A DNA stretch of 64,000 bases from Aphrocallistes beatrix. Taxonomy: Eukaryota; Porifera; Hexactinellida; Sceptrulophora; Aphrocallistidae. Positions 1 to 12,211 of this stretch are shown in pieces. Under the pieces are notes generated by a model. That model did no database searches. It was not told the origin of the DNA and saw only the letters and a list, made by a program, of their open reading frames with translations. The DNA lies in assembly GCA_963281255.1 (NCBI GenBank), contig OY725499.1, positions 868,001 to 932,000 of the forward strand. The letters are read 5' to 3'. The position numbers and the translations under genes were made by a program. Every line of letters begins with the position of its first letter. Positions within the stretch are counted from its first letter, which is position 1.

Positions 1-27
1 ACTAGATCATCAATGAACTACAGTTAA

Positions 28-562
28 CATAGGCGTAAACTTAGCCTAGTTGTGGGGTTCTGGCTCCCCACAGCGCTTCAAAGTGTGGGGGGCGGCCCCC
101 CACACTTATAACAGTTGGTTTTTAGTTGAAACTGTTTCACAGTATATTATTGATATCATCTCAGCATTAGTTATCTTTAGTAAATATATTTCAAAATATC
201 CCGATTTACTTTTCATATTAAATTTCCTCAGCAATATTTTACATTCAATACTACTTTGAAAACTAGATCTGCTTATTTTGATGGATCGATTTCTCCAAAT
301 ATCATCCAAAAGAGCTCGAACCAAAGACTTCTCTTCTGAAAATTTATTAATTTCCTCTCCCTTTTCGAATTTTCGAAAATAGTATATGAATATATACGGA
401 AATTACATGAGCCTTGAGAATAATAATTAGTAAGGGTATCTGGTTGTTTGTTCAATATAATACCTATATCAGTCAATGCTATTAGATATTGACGCATTAA
501 CATGATTTTGGGAAATGGCCCCCCACACTTTTAGAAAAAAAATCAAAAACTTTACGCCTATG
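28..562. mobile_element. hAT-type non-autonomous element (MITE)
   Basis: The ends are inverted copies: CATAGGCGTAAA at the left and its reverse complement at the right. The 8 bases outside are acagttaa (20-27) and acagtcaa (563-570), a 7/8 match, as expected for the 8-bp target duplication of hAT elements. Inside each end lies a GC-rich tract (gtggggggcggcccccc on the left, ggccccccacac on the right). No transposase is encoded; short frames inside are chance. Confidence 0.6.
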
Positions 563-570
563 ACAGTCAA

Positions 571-1708
571 CTCCGCTTAATAGGACACATCAGTCAGAGG
601 ACATCTTGCTCCGATTAAGCAGAGAATCTTATTAACCGAAAATATTTTTGTACAGTCAGGGTTGCTTATTGTGAACCACCAGGGCGCGCGCGCAGCCACT
701 ATGGGGCAGAATGTTCGAATAGGAATTTTTTTTTACTACTTCCAATCGATTCGATACTGTGATATTCGTTTCCAGCGATATTGATTACCCTGATAACCAG
801 AAAAAAACTACGATTGACTTCGTATTTGCGAGCAATTCCTTATTATATGATTGTGACCAGAATTCAAAATTCGATGTTTATTGGGATTCATAGATTCTCA
901 CATTTTGCAAATGTTTGTGAATCGCAAAATACAACTGAAGTTTTCTCCAAAATGGAAGATTCTAGATCAAAATTTCGTGATCTTTTTGATAAAACTAAAT
1001 TTCAGGCGCTATATTGTAATGGTAATTAGATAGAATTAACTATAGAGGCACCATTTTAGAACAAAGTTTTATCAGCTTATACAAGCTGTAACTTCTTGTG
1101 GGTTCATATGGGTTATCAAGACATGGCTTTTATTATATTTTCACTTATTGTGGTTTGTTAAAAATTCGAAGGTATTCACATCAAATCAATAAGACCAGTG
1201 GATAAATACATTGTGTTATTCTTAATTGCTGTTCTATACTGGGGGAAACCTTTAGATAGCTCTGTTTTCTCCTTGTGCAATAAGAAACAATGTCTAATAA
1301 TAGCATCAAACGGTGCATATTATTTCATTGTGTTCGATGCTATATTATGAATTCTCCGAATTTGGAATATTATTGGGGCATTTACCACTAAACCCATTGG
1401 AAAATAACATGGTATTTTCTACATTTTCTTTCTATAGGAAGCTTATAAAATATAAGTTCTGTTTTTCCCCTATGTGATTGAAAACAATGGCTAAAAACGA
1501 TCAAATAGTGCATTTTATTTCTTCTCATGGTATTCAATTGTACTCGTATAATGCTAATTTTCTGAACTTAAATATCATATGCATTTAACTAAATCGAATA
1601 ATGAGCGTATAATAATTTGAATCAGCATAAATAAATAAGATGCGGAGTACATTCGAATAAATAATAAATTCATCAAACATCCAATTCGAATATATCCATC
1701 TTCAAACA
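571..1708. other. Intergenic, no gene seen
   Basis: AT-rich DNA. The start (564-620) resembles one end of a pogo/Tigger-type element (cagtcaactccgcttaatag, then an inverted ccgattaagcagag) but no partner end is clear. Nothing else is recognised. Confidence 0.4.
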
Positions 1709-3843
1709 ATGAATAACCTGGAAGCGTATGACCTCCTAAAAAGTCACAATGATAGCGTAAATGAAGCTACAAAGAATTTCCTGGAATTATTCCAGATTTC
1801 TCAAACAGAAATTGAGCACTTTAGATACCGTTTCAGAGGATTGATCTCGGAACGTAAGGTTTTCCGAAAGACAGGGAGCCTTGAAAATTGGAATAGTCAA
1901 GTGTTTTTTCACCACCAAGAAGTTGTCGATGATGTAGAAGGGGCAATCTCTGCTGATTCTTTCAGCCACAATTCAGCAAAAACACTACGTCTGAGAAAGA
2001 AGTGTTTATTGAAGAGAAGATGTTACCATCTCGAAAACATATTCTTGATATAACTACTGAATCTCTCACGAAGCGACTATCAATTCTAATTGATCACATT
2101 ATTTTTATTGCTAAAAGAGAATCAGTTGATGCAAAGAAAATAGCAACACTATTTCTCGAAATTCTTGCCCAAAGGGAATATGATCGAAAAACCACTAAAG
2201 TGTGCAAGGAAATTATATATATATAAAGGAACCTTTGCACCATCGAATTGCATTTTAGCCTTCGATAAGGCAGCAGCCCTCATTGATATCCTTGAAATTG
2301 GGAATACACACAATTAAGGCTCATTTGTAAACCAGAAGGATCCATTGTCCCAACTTATAGGAAGGTCTCATTATATCGACATCAACTAGCATTGTCAAAC
2401 GATATTGAAATAGTGAAGAACATCAACAATTACCCAATTGGCGTCGCTATGAACTACTCGAAAATCCTATCATTTACTACCGAAAGACTGATTGAGGTGA
2501 TAGGACCAAACAAGAAACTCATTTTCCCTTAAACATTGAAATAGCCGATGGCCTTGACGGATCTGGCAGTCATAAGGTTTACAATCAAGTTAACAGCCAC
2601 ATAGGCTTCTCAACCAAAAGCTTTATCCTTTTCGCTTTTAAAATCAGAGATTATGGTTAAATGATACGCCAAATTCTCCATTCGTAACAAGACCTATAAC
2701 ATTGGTGTCTTTGAAAGAAAATCATGAAAATGTCGATTTCATAATGAAAACCCTGATCAATCACGAAACCTCTAAAATTGAACATTCCGGATTTGACACT
2801 ATAGGAGGGCACGTCAATGTCAGGATATTTAGAAGTCTATTTGATTCTAAAATGGCAGCAACATTGAGTGGTGCTGGAGGAGCAAGCTGTCAATTATGTA
2901 CTGCAAATCACAATCAACTAAAAGACACAACTCTAATAAGTGATGGATTTCCAATAAATCGGCATATTCATGATGCAATTGAAATCTTCAATGATGTCAA
3001 TGTTGAAGATTTTTTGAAAATGGATTCAAATTCAAGATTTGGCTTCACACATCCCCCGATATCTGGGAAGGACATTCTCGCTATTTCACCCTTGCATAGT
3101 TACCTATGTGTATTTAGATGGCTAATGCTCCTGATATATCATCTCGACGCAGGTGTGACAAAGTGGTCCCCAACCTCCTCCTGAGTGAGAATGCAATGAA
3201 TAGAATTCGTTCTTTGTTATTGCAAGAAACTTCATACTATATTGACCTGCCTTCTTGTGATGGGGGAACAAGTTCGACAGGAAATGTTGCGAGAGATTGC
3301 TTTAACAACAAGCGCGATTTTCTAAAGTGGGTTACCTCTACGATTAACCCAGAAGACAAAGAAAAAGTTCAGACTATCCACACAAACCTTGGCGCCATAC
3401 TCCGTGTTTACAACAGCAGTCATAAATTGGATGTTTGCAAGCTTGATAGCATTTGTAAAGAGACATACATGTACATTGTCAACAATTTCCCGTGGGTTAG
3501 CATAACCCCTTCCCTTCACAAATTGTTAGCACATTCAACAGAACTCATCTCTAGCTTCAATCATGGATCGAGCTCTACTCAGAGGAACGGCTTAAGCTCT
3601 ACTCAGAGGAACGGGCTTAAGCTCTACTCAGAGGAATGCATAGAACCACTAAACAAATATGTGCGTTCATTCAGGGATAAACTAGCGCGGAAAACTTCCT
3701 TCGAACATAACGTAAGAGACATCTTCGTAAGGCTTATAACTCAAAGCGATCCCGTTCTACTGTCAATTAGGAGAAATAGTTCCAAGAAATTTGAAACTAA
3801 ACAGTCAAAGGACTCGTCCCAAGAATTGTCCCAGCGAGTATGA
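1709..3843 (+). pseudogene. Decayed RAG1-like (RAG1L/Transib-type) transposase
   Basis: Pieces in three frames run collinearly. An N-terminal piece spans 1709-2226. A DGLDGSGSH motif at about 2547-2573 is at the place of the first catalytic Asp region (compare CGDGMGDV in RAG1). A piece at 2702-3184 has KENHENV (like ESDHETL of RAG1), GGASCQLCTA (like the zinc-binding CTLCD) and HSYLCVFRWLMLL. A piece at 3118-3843 has GNVARDCF (like GNFARKLM), FPWVSITPSLHKLLAH (like the YFHKTLAH region) and LYSEECIEPLNKYVRSFR, the place of the catalytic Glu (ASEGNESGNKLFRRFR in RAG1). Stops and frameshifts separate the pieces, so this is a dead copy. Order and motif match support the RAG1/Transib superfamily; I cannot tell RAG1L from a Transib relative without alignment. 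No RAG2-like gene and no terminal repeats were seen nearby. Confidence 0.65.
3569..3640 (+). repeat. Micro-triplication in the RAG1-like gene
   Basis: The string agctctactcagaggaa occurs three times, at spacings of 24 and 25 bases, just before the putative catalytic Glu region. The first two copies read STQRNGL and the third, in another frame, reads KLYSEEC. The unequal spacing means the duplication both lengthened the protein and shifted the repeat frame. It looks like post-mortem slippage. Confidence 0.75.
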
Positions 3844-4029
3844 TTGTAAAATCAATTATAATGTGTGAACCAGACATTTTCTGTAAAGATTGTAAACTGT
3901 AGGTTCATTTTCATAGAAATAATGCTCAATAATGATGATTAGTTGATTATAAATGAATAGGAGGAAACTACAAGTAAATGCAAATTCGTTTAGCTAATGC
4001 ATTACCTTGGGTCAAATAATAATATAGTA

Positions 4030-4225
4030 CTGTTTCATGATATACTGACCCGCATGATAGAGTGACCCGCACCATGGATATGTTATTGCTGTGATAGACT
4101 GACCCGCACAATGGATATGTTTTACCGTGATATAGTGACCCGCATAATAGATATGTTATAAGTAACTGTGATAGACTGACCCGCATAATAGGTATGTTAT
4201 AAGTATGTAACTGTGATATAGTGAA
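4030..4225. repeat. Degenerate minisatellite
   Basis: About five copies of a unit built around gatagactgacccgcataat followed by ggatatgttat, with unit length varying between roughly 35 and 55 bases. It lies just downstream of the RAG1-like pseudogene. Confidence 0.7.
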
Positions 4226-4682
4226 CCATTATTTAACTTCTAACTTGCTTCTTGTTCTACAAAATGAATTCCAAAGAACACCATGATTTGATTACGTACT
4301 TAATGTACGAGCAATACCCGGCAGAGATTTTGGGATACCCGGCAGAAATATTGGGGCTGGAGTTATAAAAATCGAGATTATTGTTTAGAACCCCTATAAG
4401 GATCTAAAAATGATAAAAAAGCAATTTGGGCACATTTTTAATAAAAAACAAGTTTCGCATGGGAAACACCAACCTTAACCAAATTAATCCATTAAGTTGC
4501 ATGTTTTTCTGAGCCTTTTAGTAACTGAGTTTGCTTAATTAATAATAACGCATATTTTGTACTAAACCTGCTTTATTAGCTAGAGAGGAACTAAATTATA
4601 TAATATTCTAACTTGGGATATCAAATCTACATTATGTATAGTTGCATTTGTCATATAGACGAAGACTTGTCATTGTTGTCAG
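4226..4682. other. Intergenic or upstream intron of the integrase gene
   Basis: No coding signal. A small duplication of atacccggcaga occurs near 4312-4345. The stretch ends in a good splice acceptor (cattgttgtcag) that opens the first visible integrase exon, so an upstream exon carrying the usual H2C2 zinc finger may once have existed; I do not see it. Confidence 0.35.
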
Positions 4683-6876
4683 GTAGAAGCTCCAAAGGCT
4701 CGACAACCGCAACGGGAGCTCCAACCTATACCCCCACCACAGGCCCCATGGGAACATATTGGAGTAGATCTCATCAATAACATGCCTGAAAACGAGTTTG
4801 GGTATTTGCATATCTTAGTTGCGGTATGTTACTTTTGTCAAAATTTGTTGTTGCACGTCCACTAAGGAGAAAAACATCGGCAGAAGTTATTGCTGGATTA
4901 CAAGATATATACCTCACATTTGGTGTGCCAGCCATAATTCAACATGATCAAGGTAAAGAATTCACTAGCAAGGCAAGTTGTTTTAATTAACCACGTTAGT
5001 ATCAAATTATTGCATAATGATAATTGCTTTGAAATTTTCTCTACAAATTTTCTTCAGATTGAGTCAAGTTACTTGTTTATCATACTGATACTGATGTTAA
5101 GATTAATGTACTTGTATACTACGTTAATGATACTAATATTGTGGAATTAAACCCGTTTTTAATGCTATTTTACCATCAAAAATATTGAGATCATTTCGAT
5201 TTCTAAAAATATTGTACGATTAATACAAATTATATCAATCAAAAATTTTGATTTATTGAATAACTAAATTATTAAGATATCGAATGTTAGGAATAAAATC
5301 AATAAATTACAAGATACTTCATCAAATTGTTTGTTCAACAAATAAACAAACAATCTGTAGGTTAGCAAATTTCATGGAGCCAATTACATCGAAGGCATTC
5401 AGCACTAAAAGTGTGATGAAGCGAATTCTATTCTCTATTTTCCTTTCCATTATATAATTAGATCTCATTTTTAAAAATAGTATTATTGCCTTAATCTATG
5501 TGTAAAAGCATGTCATATCAATAAGTGTAATATCATCTTGCAGTTTGCCTAATTCCAAAAGACGATAAATTATGACTTCTTAATTAAAACGCATATAATG
5601 ACAAGTGTATCTGATCATTATGGTGATGCGAAAATAACAATCATCATCGTCATCATCATCATCACAGTGATTTATTTCAATATCACTCAAGCACTAAAAT
5701 GAAATTACAATGAAAGATGACTGTGAGTCGACTCTCTATATGTTACTACAAGAGATGTCCAAATTTATACTCATTAGATATTTTTCGTTTCTAACGAGAA
5801 GCTACATACATAGTTTAATCTAATTTCAAAGAAATTTAAAAAGACTTTTCTCTCGTACAATTGAAACTATTGTATCTTGTAAAATGTTTTTTTGATATAG
5901 TCAATGTGTACTCATAATAACCAAAGTCCACTGTATTAATACAAATTTATTTAAGGAATTTAAAGAGTTTCATCAAAGTCTTGGAGTTGACAATAGAAGT
6001 ACTACAGCATACCATCCAGAAAGCAATGGATTGGTTGAGGCCCACAACAAAATTCTCAAGCGGTATGTTGAATGTTTCAACAATTATGTCGTTTTATTCT
6101 TGTATTTCCATCTGTGTGACGGATTCTCATTGTTTAAAATAGAATAATTGAAAGATTTCAAATGGACTCCGATGGTACTTGGCCAACGAAATTATCCATT
6201 GCAGCATTTGCATCAAATACAACTATTAAAAGGGCCACGCATTTTTCAGCATTTGAATTGATGTTTGGGCGTAAATGCGATCCAGCAAAATTGATTAAAT
6301 TAACCAATAAAAGCTATGTCAACCCAGAGGAATTGGACGAGAAATTATCTGACGAAGAGGCTCCGAGAGAAGTTAATGACACCTTTGATGGACCATTATA
6401 TTCTGTTAATGATGCAATGAGAGAACTACAAAATGTTCGGACTCAGAATCAAACCGATGCACGAATGAATGTCAAAATAGAGCAGTCTAGACAGAAAAAA
6501 ATATATGATCAAAAAGTCCAAGATAACAGGTAATATTTCACTCCTAACACTAAGTTCAAAATAAGTATTCTACCACTATTAAATTTCCTAGCAACAAATT
6601 AGCAAAATCCTTTCCATGGGATAATCTATTGTGGCAGCTAATTGGTAAATTAAATATTTTTTTCTTTTAGATCAGAGATACATACGGGAGATTTTTTCTT
6701 AGTAAGGAACATACCTAAAGAAAAGAAAATCCCCGGAACAGCAACACAAACCAAGTATATAGGCCCTTTTGAAGCAAAAGAAATTTTTAAAAAGTCATAT
6801 AGTAACCTCAACTGCCCAGCGAAAAAATAACTTCCCTCTACATCTAGCCAAAAAGTATAATTCTCGCGAGATAAAG
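4683..6876 (+). CDS. Intron-split integrase (Ginger1-type transposase or domesticated Gypsy integrase)
   Basis: Exons read from splice sites: 4683-4972, 5956-6062, 6143-6529, 6671-6876. The DDE triad is visible: WEHIGVDLI, HDQGKEF, and HPESNGLVEAHNK. The last exon carries a GPY/F module (KYIGPFEAKEIF). Intron 1 (4973-5955) is a GC-AG intron with the consensus donor AAG/gcaagt; introns 2 (6063-6142) and 3 (6530-6670) are GT-AG. Joined frames align codon by codon with the RVE family, which supports the splice sites. One base appears to be missing near 4835, between LVAVCYF and SKFVVARPL, and one extra A lies in an A6 run near 6833, so this is either a young pseudogene or carries base errors. 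A phase-0 donor at 6876 can join the next exon at 7170 and lead into the OTU gene, as in Ginger1 elements carrying extra protease domains. Confidence 0.65.
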
Positions 6877-7169
6877 GTATCATAATTTAATCGAATATAA
6901 TAAAGCATGGCATATATTAAACATGAAAATTAATATCACAGTATACTAGTTCGAAAATCATACTTTTCAAGACAATCCTAAATCATACTTTTCAAGAAAA
7001 TCCTAACTACATTATAAAAAAGATTCCCGGTACTAAGGATTCAGGATAGGAATTAAAGTTGCATTTAGAATGGAAATGATCAAAATTCAGTTTTATCCTC
7101 TTAAGATTTGTCGAACACTAGAAATTAATTAACTATATAATTTACAATACCTACCAACATATCAATTAG

Positions 7170-8543
7170 ACACACGATTCAACGGTAATAGCAGCAATAA
7201 CAAGTCCAGTCTTGTGTAAGCAATCATCAAAAAGGTCAAATAGCAATACTCAAACAGATTCGATACTTAAACGACACAAGGTATACTCTAAATTTACATT
7301 TTACGCTTAACATGAGATACAATACCCTATGAGTACACTTTTTGCAATTGGTATTAGGATTCTCCTCTGGAGTGGGTGTACGGAATTTCGCAGAGCACTA
7401 TAATCAATGTTTTGAAATCTCTTCAGGTTAGTGAATTTTAATTGTTTAGGCTTCATCTATTACCTATGCTAAAAATAGTTCACAAATTTAGGATGAAATG
7501 GTCAGAAACCTGAAAAATAGCCTTCCATTCTCTCCACTACACAAAGTTCTAATGGACACAACCAGAAGGCAAATGTGTCCAACATACACGATGCTCTCTT
7601 TTCTTAAAGATATTGAACCCTTTTCTATGGTATACCAGATGATATGATATTTAACATGTTTATATACCCTGTATTTTGTATTTGAACTGTTCTTTTGCAG
7701 AGAGAAGAGATGATTGAAATTCTTCTTAGATGGACATTAGAGGCGTTTGGTGATACGCTAAGTGACGCCAAGCGTATTGAATACGCACATAAAGTTCTCT
7801 ATCCTGTAGTAAGTTTTTTACAATAAGGTTTATTGTGACTTTTCACTTTATAATATGTACCAAATATCAAGGTATGCGCACATCTAGAAAGTATTTATTT
7901 TGAAAATCAATCATCTATTGTACCTTCAATCCCATACACAATTTCTGGATCACAGCCAATGAATTTCAAGCCTTGTTACGACCCTATCACTTCGCTTTGG
8001 CAGCAGGAGATATGCGAGAAGATCAACATAAAATTCGTGAATGTAATAGAACAACATAGGGCTCTGGTTAACTCACCACTCGCGAATTATATCCCGTGGC
8101 AATGTATTCCAATTGAGAGAGACGGAAATTGCTTTTTTCGTTGCATTTCTTACATCATATCTGGAGTTACAAACTAATACGAGGTGAAGTATGTCGATTT
8201 ATTGTTACGGAAGGTAGGGAGTTCATTCAAAAGTATCTTCCGACTAAATTTTACAAGGACACTTCTCCCCTAACATATCTTAAAGAATCAGCAATGACAC
8301 AAGATGGTATATGGGCAAGTGATGTCGAGATTATTGCTGTCTCTAGAATGCTCAACACGAGTGTATTCGTTGCAATGAAGAAAAATAGTCCAGGAGATGA
8401 CTGGAGAAGAATAGAATGGCAGAGATACTGCGGATGTCAAAATCCACAATCAATGTCCATCTACATCACTAATTACAATCATCACTTCGAACCTGTAACG
8501 CGAATGATGAATTGTATAGTACTTGAAATATTTGTGGTTTTTT
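7170..8543 (+). CDS. Multi-exon OTU-domain cysteine protease, probable 3' part of the integrase gene
   Basis: Exons by splice sites, all phase 0: 7170-7280, 7358-7426, 7492-7629, 7701-7808, 7956 onward. Introns are 65-147 bp with clear GT-AG ends (for example tcttttgcag before 7701). The terminal exon holds an OTU deubiquitinase fold: catalytic Asp and Cys in ERDGNCFFRCIS (about 8115-8150), the middle in MTQDGIWASDVEI, and the catalytic His in NYNHHFEPV (about 8470-8500). A single-base frame break sits near 8165-8178, between SYIISG and LIRGEVCRF. The frame continues into P-element arm sequence at 8520, so the true C-terminus may be lost. The preceding exons encode a non-catalytic region I do not recognise. 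The same-strand, phase-compatible exon at 6671-6876 suggests one transcript from the integrase to OTU. Confidence 0.6.
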
Positions 8544-8984
8544 AGTTTCTGCGGTTTCAACACCTTCCCATATATGGTAATCCAGTTAATAATTCGTAAT
8601 TGGTTAGAGTTAGACATGTCAAATGTACTATTGTTGGATAGGAAGTCATATATAAGGAGTCATTTGAGCGTATCGACTGATCTTAGTTATGTCTGGCCTT
8701 TTTATTCAGCGATTTTCACACCTCCATATATGGTGATAATATCCAAATCTCGACTCAAACGGTAAATTTAGCTTAGGCCGAAAATAGCCTACGCAACAAA
8801 TGCTCTGCAATTAAGATTTATTATCCGACAGACCGATCAAGCGAAAAATGATTATATTAACATGTTTAGGCCACTGAATTTAGTTATCATAATCATTCTG
8901 CCTGTACATTTTTTTAAAAGACAATATTAATCAAGATAATAAGTGTAAAATGATAAATTCTAATGAAAAATGTGTTTCTAAAAG

Positions 8985-10919
8985 TTATAATCCATCTGAA
9001 GTAACTCTCCTCCTCTTTGTACCCCGCTGATCTTTCTTTTTCCCCCGGTTTATCTGATCCGAGGCATTTTTTACAAATGCCTTGAAAAAACAGTTGCAAA
9101 GTCTGCGATTAATACTGGCAATATTTGGGAAATCGTAGCCAGCGAAATCATGAATCTCATTAAAAGCCTCGAGAAATATTTTTGTGCAGCATTTAACGCT
9201 TTTTAATTTGAAAAAAGCATAATAATATAACGAGATGTCGTATAGATCTATTGGAGGAAATGATAGCCCTCCTCGTGACAATTTCTCTGTGAATTCAGAT
9301 TCTGGAAGGGATTCTGGTGGTTTATCATCGCAAACAATACCCTCTTTTCGTGCAACATAGCCACAAATATAATATAGTGAAGCTTTTTCAGTGGAATTCA
9401 AATTCGAAGCCGCATCAAAACACTGTTCTACGAGGTTCAGATCTTCCTCGCTATCTTTTAATTCGTTTTTGCAGCAATCGTTATCAATATTTTCACCTTC
9501 AACGTGAACATCAAGTTTGGAGAAAAGTTTTATTCGCTATAATTGTAATCTACTAAATACTTGTTCGGCAGATATAAGGAAATTTCCTCCACTTGACTGA
9601 CGATAAATCCCAAATTCACCCTCGGTTCTGTCACTGGAAATTTTTCCAGGCAAAACGTATTGATGACCTTGACTCAGAAGGGTCTTTATTAGGTCAACAA
9701 TTCCAACTAGAGTTTGATGAAAAGCATTGCTCGTTTCACTCGTTAAGCCCTTGATGCGTTGACCTCGCACAGAATTATCCATTTGTTTAAAAATTGTTGC
9801 CATTTTCAATATAAAATAAAATCGTTCATCTTTTGGATCAGTGAAAGGCAACCTATCTACATCATTCAATCTGTGACCAATGGAGGTAGATCTTATGTTT
9901 AGCATATGCCACAAGCGGGTAACGTTTTTCACAAAATTTTCTGTGCCTGTCTTTTTTTGTTGTTCAAGAGCAATACAGGTTTTTTCATTGAAAACATTAT
10001 AAACCAAACTAACCTTTTGCTTTTCGAAATTGTTTGGATATAGAGTTCTATAATCCAACTTAGTTAGTTTCAGATCACTTATTTCTTCAGATTTATAAAT
10101 GTTTATCAAATCCTTCCAATATGCAAAAACCTCTTCGTTTGTGTCAATATCGAAGAAAGTCAGTGTCTGTGTTTTTTCGGTGATCCAGTTATTGCGTATG
10201 TTTTTGAACAGATGAACCGGGTCATAAAGTGTATACAGCATTTTGAACTTGGAATTTGGTACTGGGTGGTCAATGGAAGATATATTTAAACTCTGAAAAC
10301 TTTGGTGAAATAAATGAAATACCTTTTGATTGACGGACAGGTTATCAGACATCAAACCAAAAACGTAACCTCCCACTTCATGTATCAAATTGATTAATGA
10401 AATCAAATGTTCATACAGAAACTCACCTTTCAGGTGCAGAACTGGAATCAAACGCGCAACAAATGCAGGAGCACCAAAACAGGGGTTAATCATACTAGCA
10501 AGGACCGATTTCGCTGGCAGTGGTTGGTCAGTATTTAGAGCATTCCCAATTAAGTATTTTCCTTGGTATTGTAAACCTGGCTTAATGTGCATTTCGTCAA
10601 AAGAGATAAAGCAGCACTTCTGTCCCTCATTATAACACGGAAAAACATTGCGCAGTGTCCTTTCGCATTCTATTAATCCACTGGCAAGGCCGTGCTTTCC
10701 AAAATATTCGTATATCGTATTGCGACAAGGCAAAACTAATAGCTCTCTTAAGGCTGTGTATGCATTTCTGCTGCGTAAGTATAAAGTTACTGCATGGGCC
10801 ATAAGATCTGGAGTATATCGATTACTAACTAAAGCCAGGAGTTGCGTACCAATAAATTTAATTTGACGGCGTTTTTTCACATCAATTTCATCAGTATCAA
10901 ATTCGTCAAGTAGATTCAA
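8985..10919 (-). pseudogene. P-element transposase body, one in-frame stop
   Basis: Reading leftwards, 10919-9540 encodes a helix-turn-helix and RNase-H-like catalytic region (CRNTIYEYFGKHGLASG, FISFDEMHIKPGLQYQ with the first acidic residues, GLMSDNLSVNQKVFHLF, LYDPVHLFKNIRNNW), ending at a TAG (9537-9539). The frame is otherwise open from there to 8985 with the conserved C-terminal part (EKASLYYICGYVARKEG, INRRLCNCFFKAFVKN). Only this amber stop separates the halves, so the copy is recent. The link to the upstream THAP frame also requires a frame change at 10916-10919; P-element genes often have introns there and a tttgcag acceptor-like site lies at the overlap, but I see no matching short intron. 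Close relative: the deletion derivative at 13.1-14.7 kb. Confidence 0.8.
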
Positions 10920-11629
10920 TAAAATATCCCTGCAAAACCTATTTGTGAACTAATATCTACCGATGCTGTTTTCAAACGATTAAGTATGCAGTCAATTTGC
11001 GAATATTTGGTGACGATATTTGAAAATGCATTGATTATATCTCGCGTAGGTATCTTACTTTGTCGTTTATAGGCTTCAACATGGAAGTTGTCACTAATAA
11101 AAAAGGAATGTTCAACCATTGGCGGTGTACCTGTCAATTTAAAAATACTAATTCGTTTGCTGTCAGAGAAATCTACCAGAAACTCACCAGAAAATTTGCA
11201 ACAGTATTTTACAAGGCTATCCCAACATTTAATTGTATCTATTTCTTCGGCATGCATCTCTCCACATAATGCCCGTGACTCGGATGCTACATTACGCCCT
11301 TCGATGTTCCGTGACGGACTTACTAGTGACTGCGCGAAATACGTTTGATTAGTTTCACCGAATATAGAAGGCGGCACTGTAGGAATCAAGAATCCTCCTC
11401 TCGCTTTTTTCTTAGGACAATCAGGTGGCCAATGTTTCGCGCAGATACCAATTGTCTTCGAAATTTCGCAATTCAATACGTTCGGTAATTTCTTTTTCCA
11501 GCGTTCCTGTTCTTCCGGGTTATTTGGGAAACCGTGTACAGTTATTTTTTCTGCTTCTTTCTGCTTGGTTTCATCATAATTTGCACGACAAGGCTTTCCA
11601 TCATAAAACGTACAACATTTTCGAGGCAT
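10916..11629 (-). CDS. THAP DNA-binding N-terminal part of the P-element transposase
   Basis: 237 codons from MPRKCCTFYDG. The C2CH THAP zinc finger is visible: Cys pair near the start (KCCTFYDGKPC), HGFPNNPEEQERWKKKLPN with the conserved Trp, then ICAKHWPPDCP, followed by LIPTVPPSIF, matching the usual AVPTIF-like end of the domain. The rest is a linker with little conservation. THAP domains bind the subterminal transposase sites in P-elements. The stop at 10916 overlaps the first codon of the next frame by 4 bases, consistent with one original gene. Confidence 0.8.
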   Translation of the reverse strand: MPRKCCTFYDGKPCRANYDETKQKEAEKITVHGFPNNPEEQERWKKKLPNVLNCEISKTIGICAKHWPPDCPKKKARGGFLIPTVPPSIFGETNQTYFAQSLVSPSRNIEGRNVASESRALCGEMHAEEIDTIKCWDSLVKYCCKFSGEFLVDFSDSKRISIFKLTGTPPMVEHSFFISDNFHVEAYKRQSKIPTRDIINAFSNIVTKYSQIDCILNRLKTASVDISSQIGFAGIFY

Positions 11630-12211
11630 ATCTAATTCTCGTTTTTTTCAATTAATTTCCTGACAAAATATTATACTATTTTTCGGACTACGCTAATTTT
11701 ACTGTAAAACAGCCATTCCGTGCATATATATGAAAATGTTAAAACTACACAACTCAACTTCCGCAGATACTTGAGGTAAACCAATAAATTGCCTATGTCA
11801 TGCTTAACTGACTTCGTATTAAACAGTAATACAGGTGTGAAAACCGCGGAATAAAAAGGCCAGACATAACTAAGATCAGTCGATACGCTCAAATGACTCC
11901 TTATATATGACTTCCTATCCAACAATAGTACATTTGACATGTCTAACTCTAACCAATTACGAATTATTAACTGGATTACCATATATGGGAAGGTGTTGAA
12001 ACCGCAGGAAACTCAAAAACCACAAATATTTCAAGTATTCCAATATGACCAATGAAATCAGCATATGCTACTTCCTATTCAACAATAATACATATATCAC
12101 CAAAAATGTGATGCCAAATGTACCAAACGTAACTCATCGATATTAATTTTCAGCCTACGCTAATTTTACCGTAAAATGAAGTTGAAAGTCCGTGTATTTA
12201 AGAAGTCCGTG

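Larger units (their letters stand above)
8520..12211 (-). mobile_element. P-element-type DNA transposon, nearly complete
   Basis: A minus-strand THAP plus transposase unit (11629 to 8985) sits between long inverted arms. The right arm (about 11690-12211) and left arm (about 8520-8800) match in opposite orientation, for example gttagagttagacatgtcaa with its complement. The left arm begins at tacttgaaat and lacks the outer 280 or so bases present at the right, so the 3' terminus is truncated where it abuts the OTU exon. The same outer sequence (gaagttgaaagtccg, then gaagtccgtg) recurs at the other copies in this window, which defines the right end at about 12211. Confidence 0.75.
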
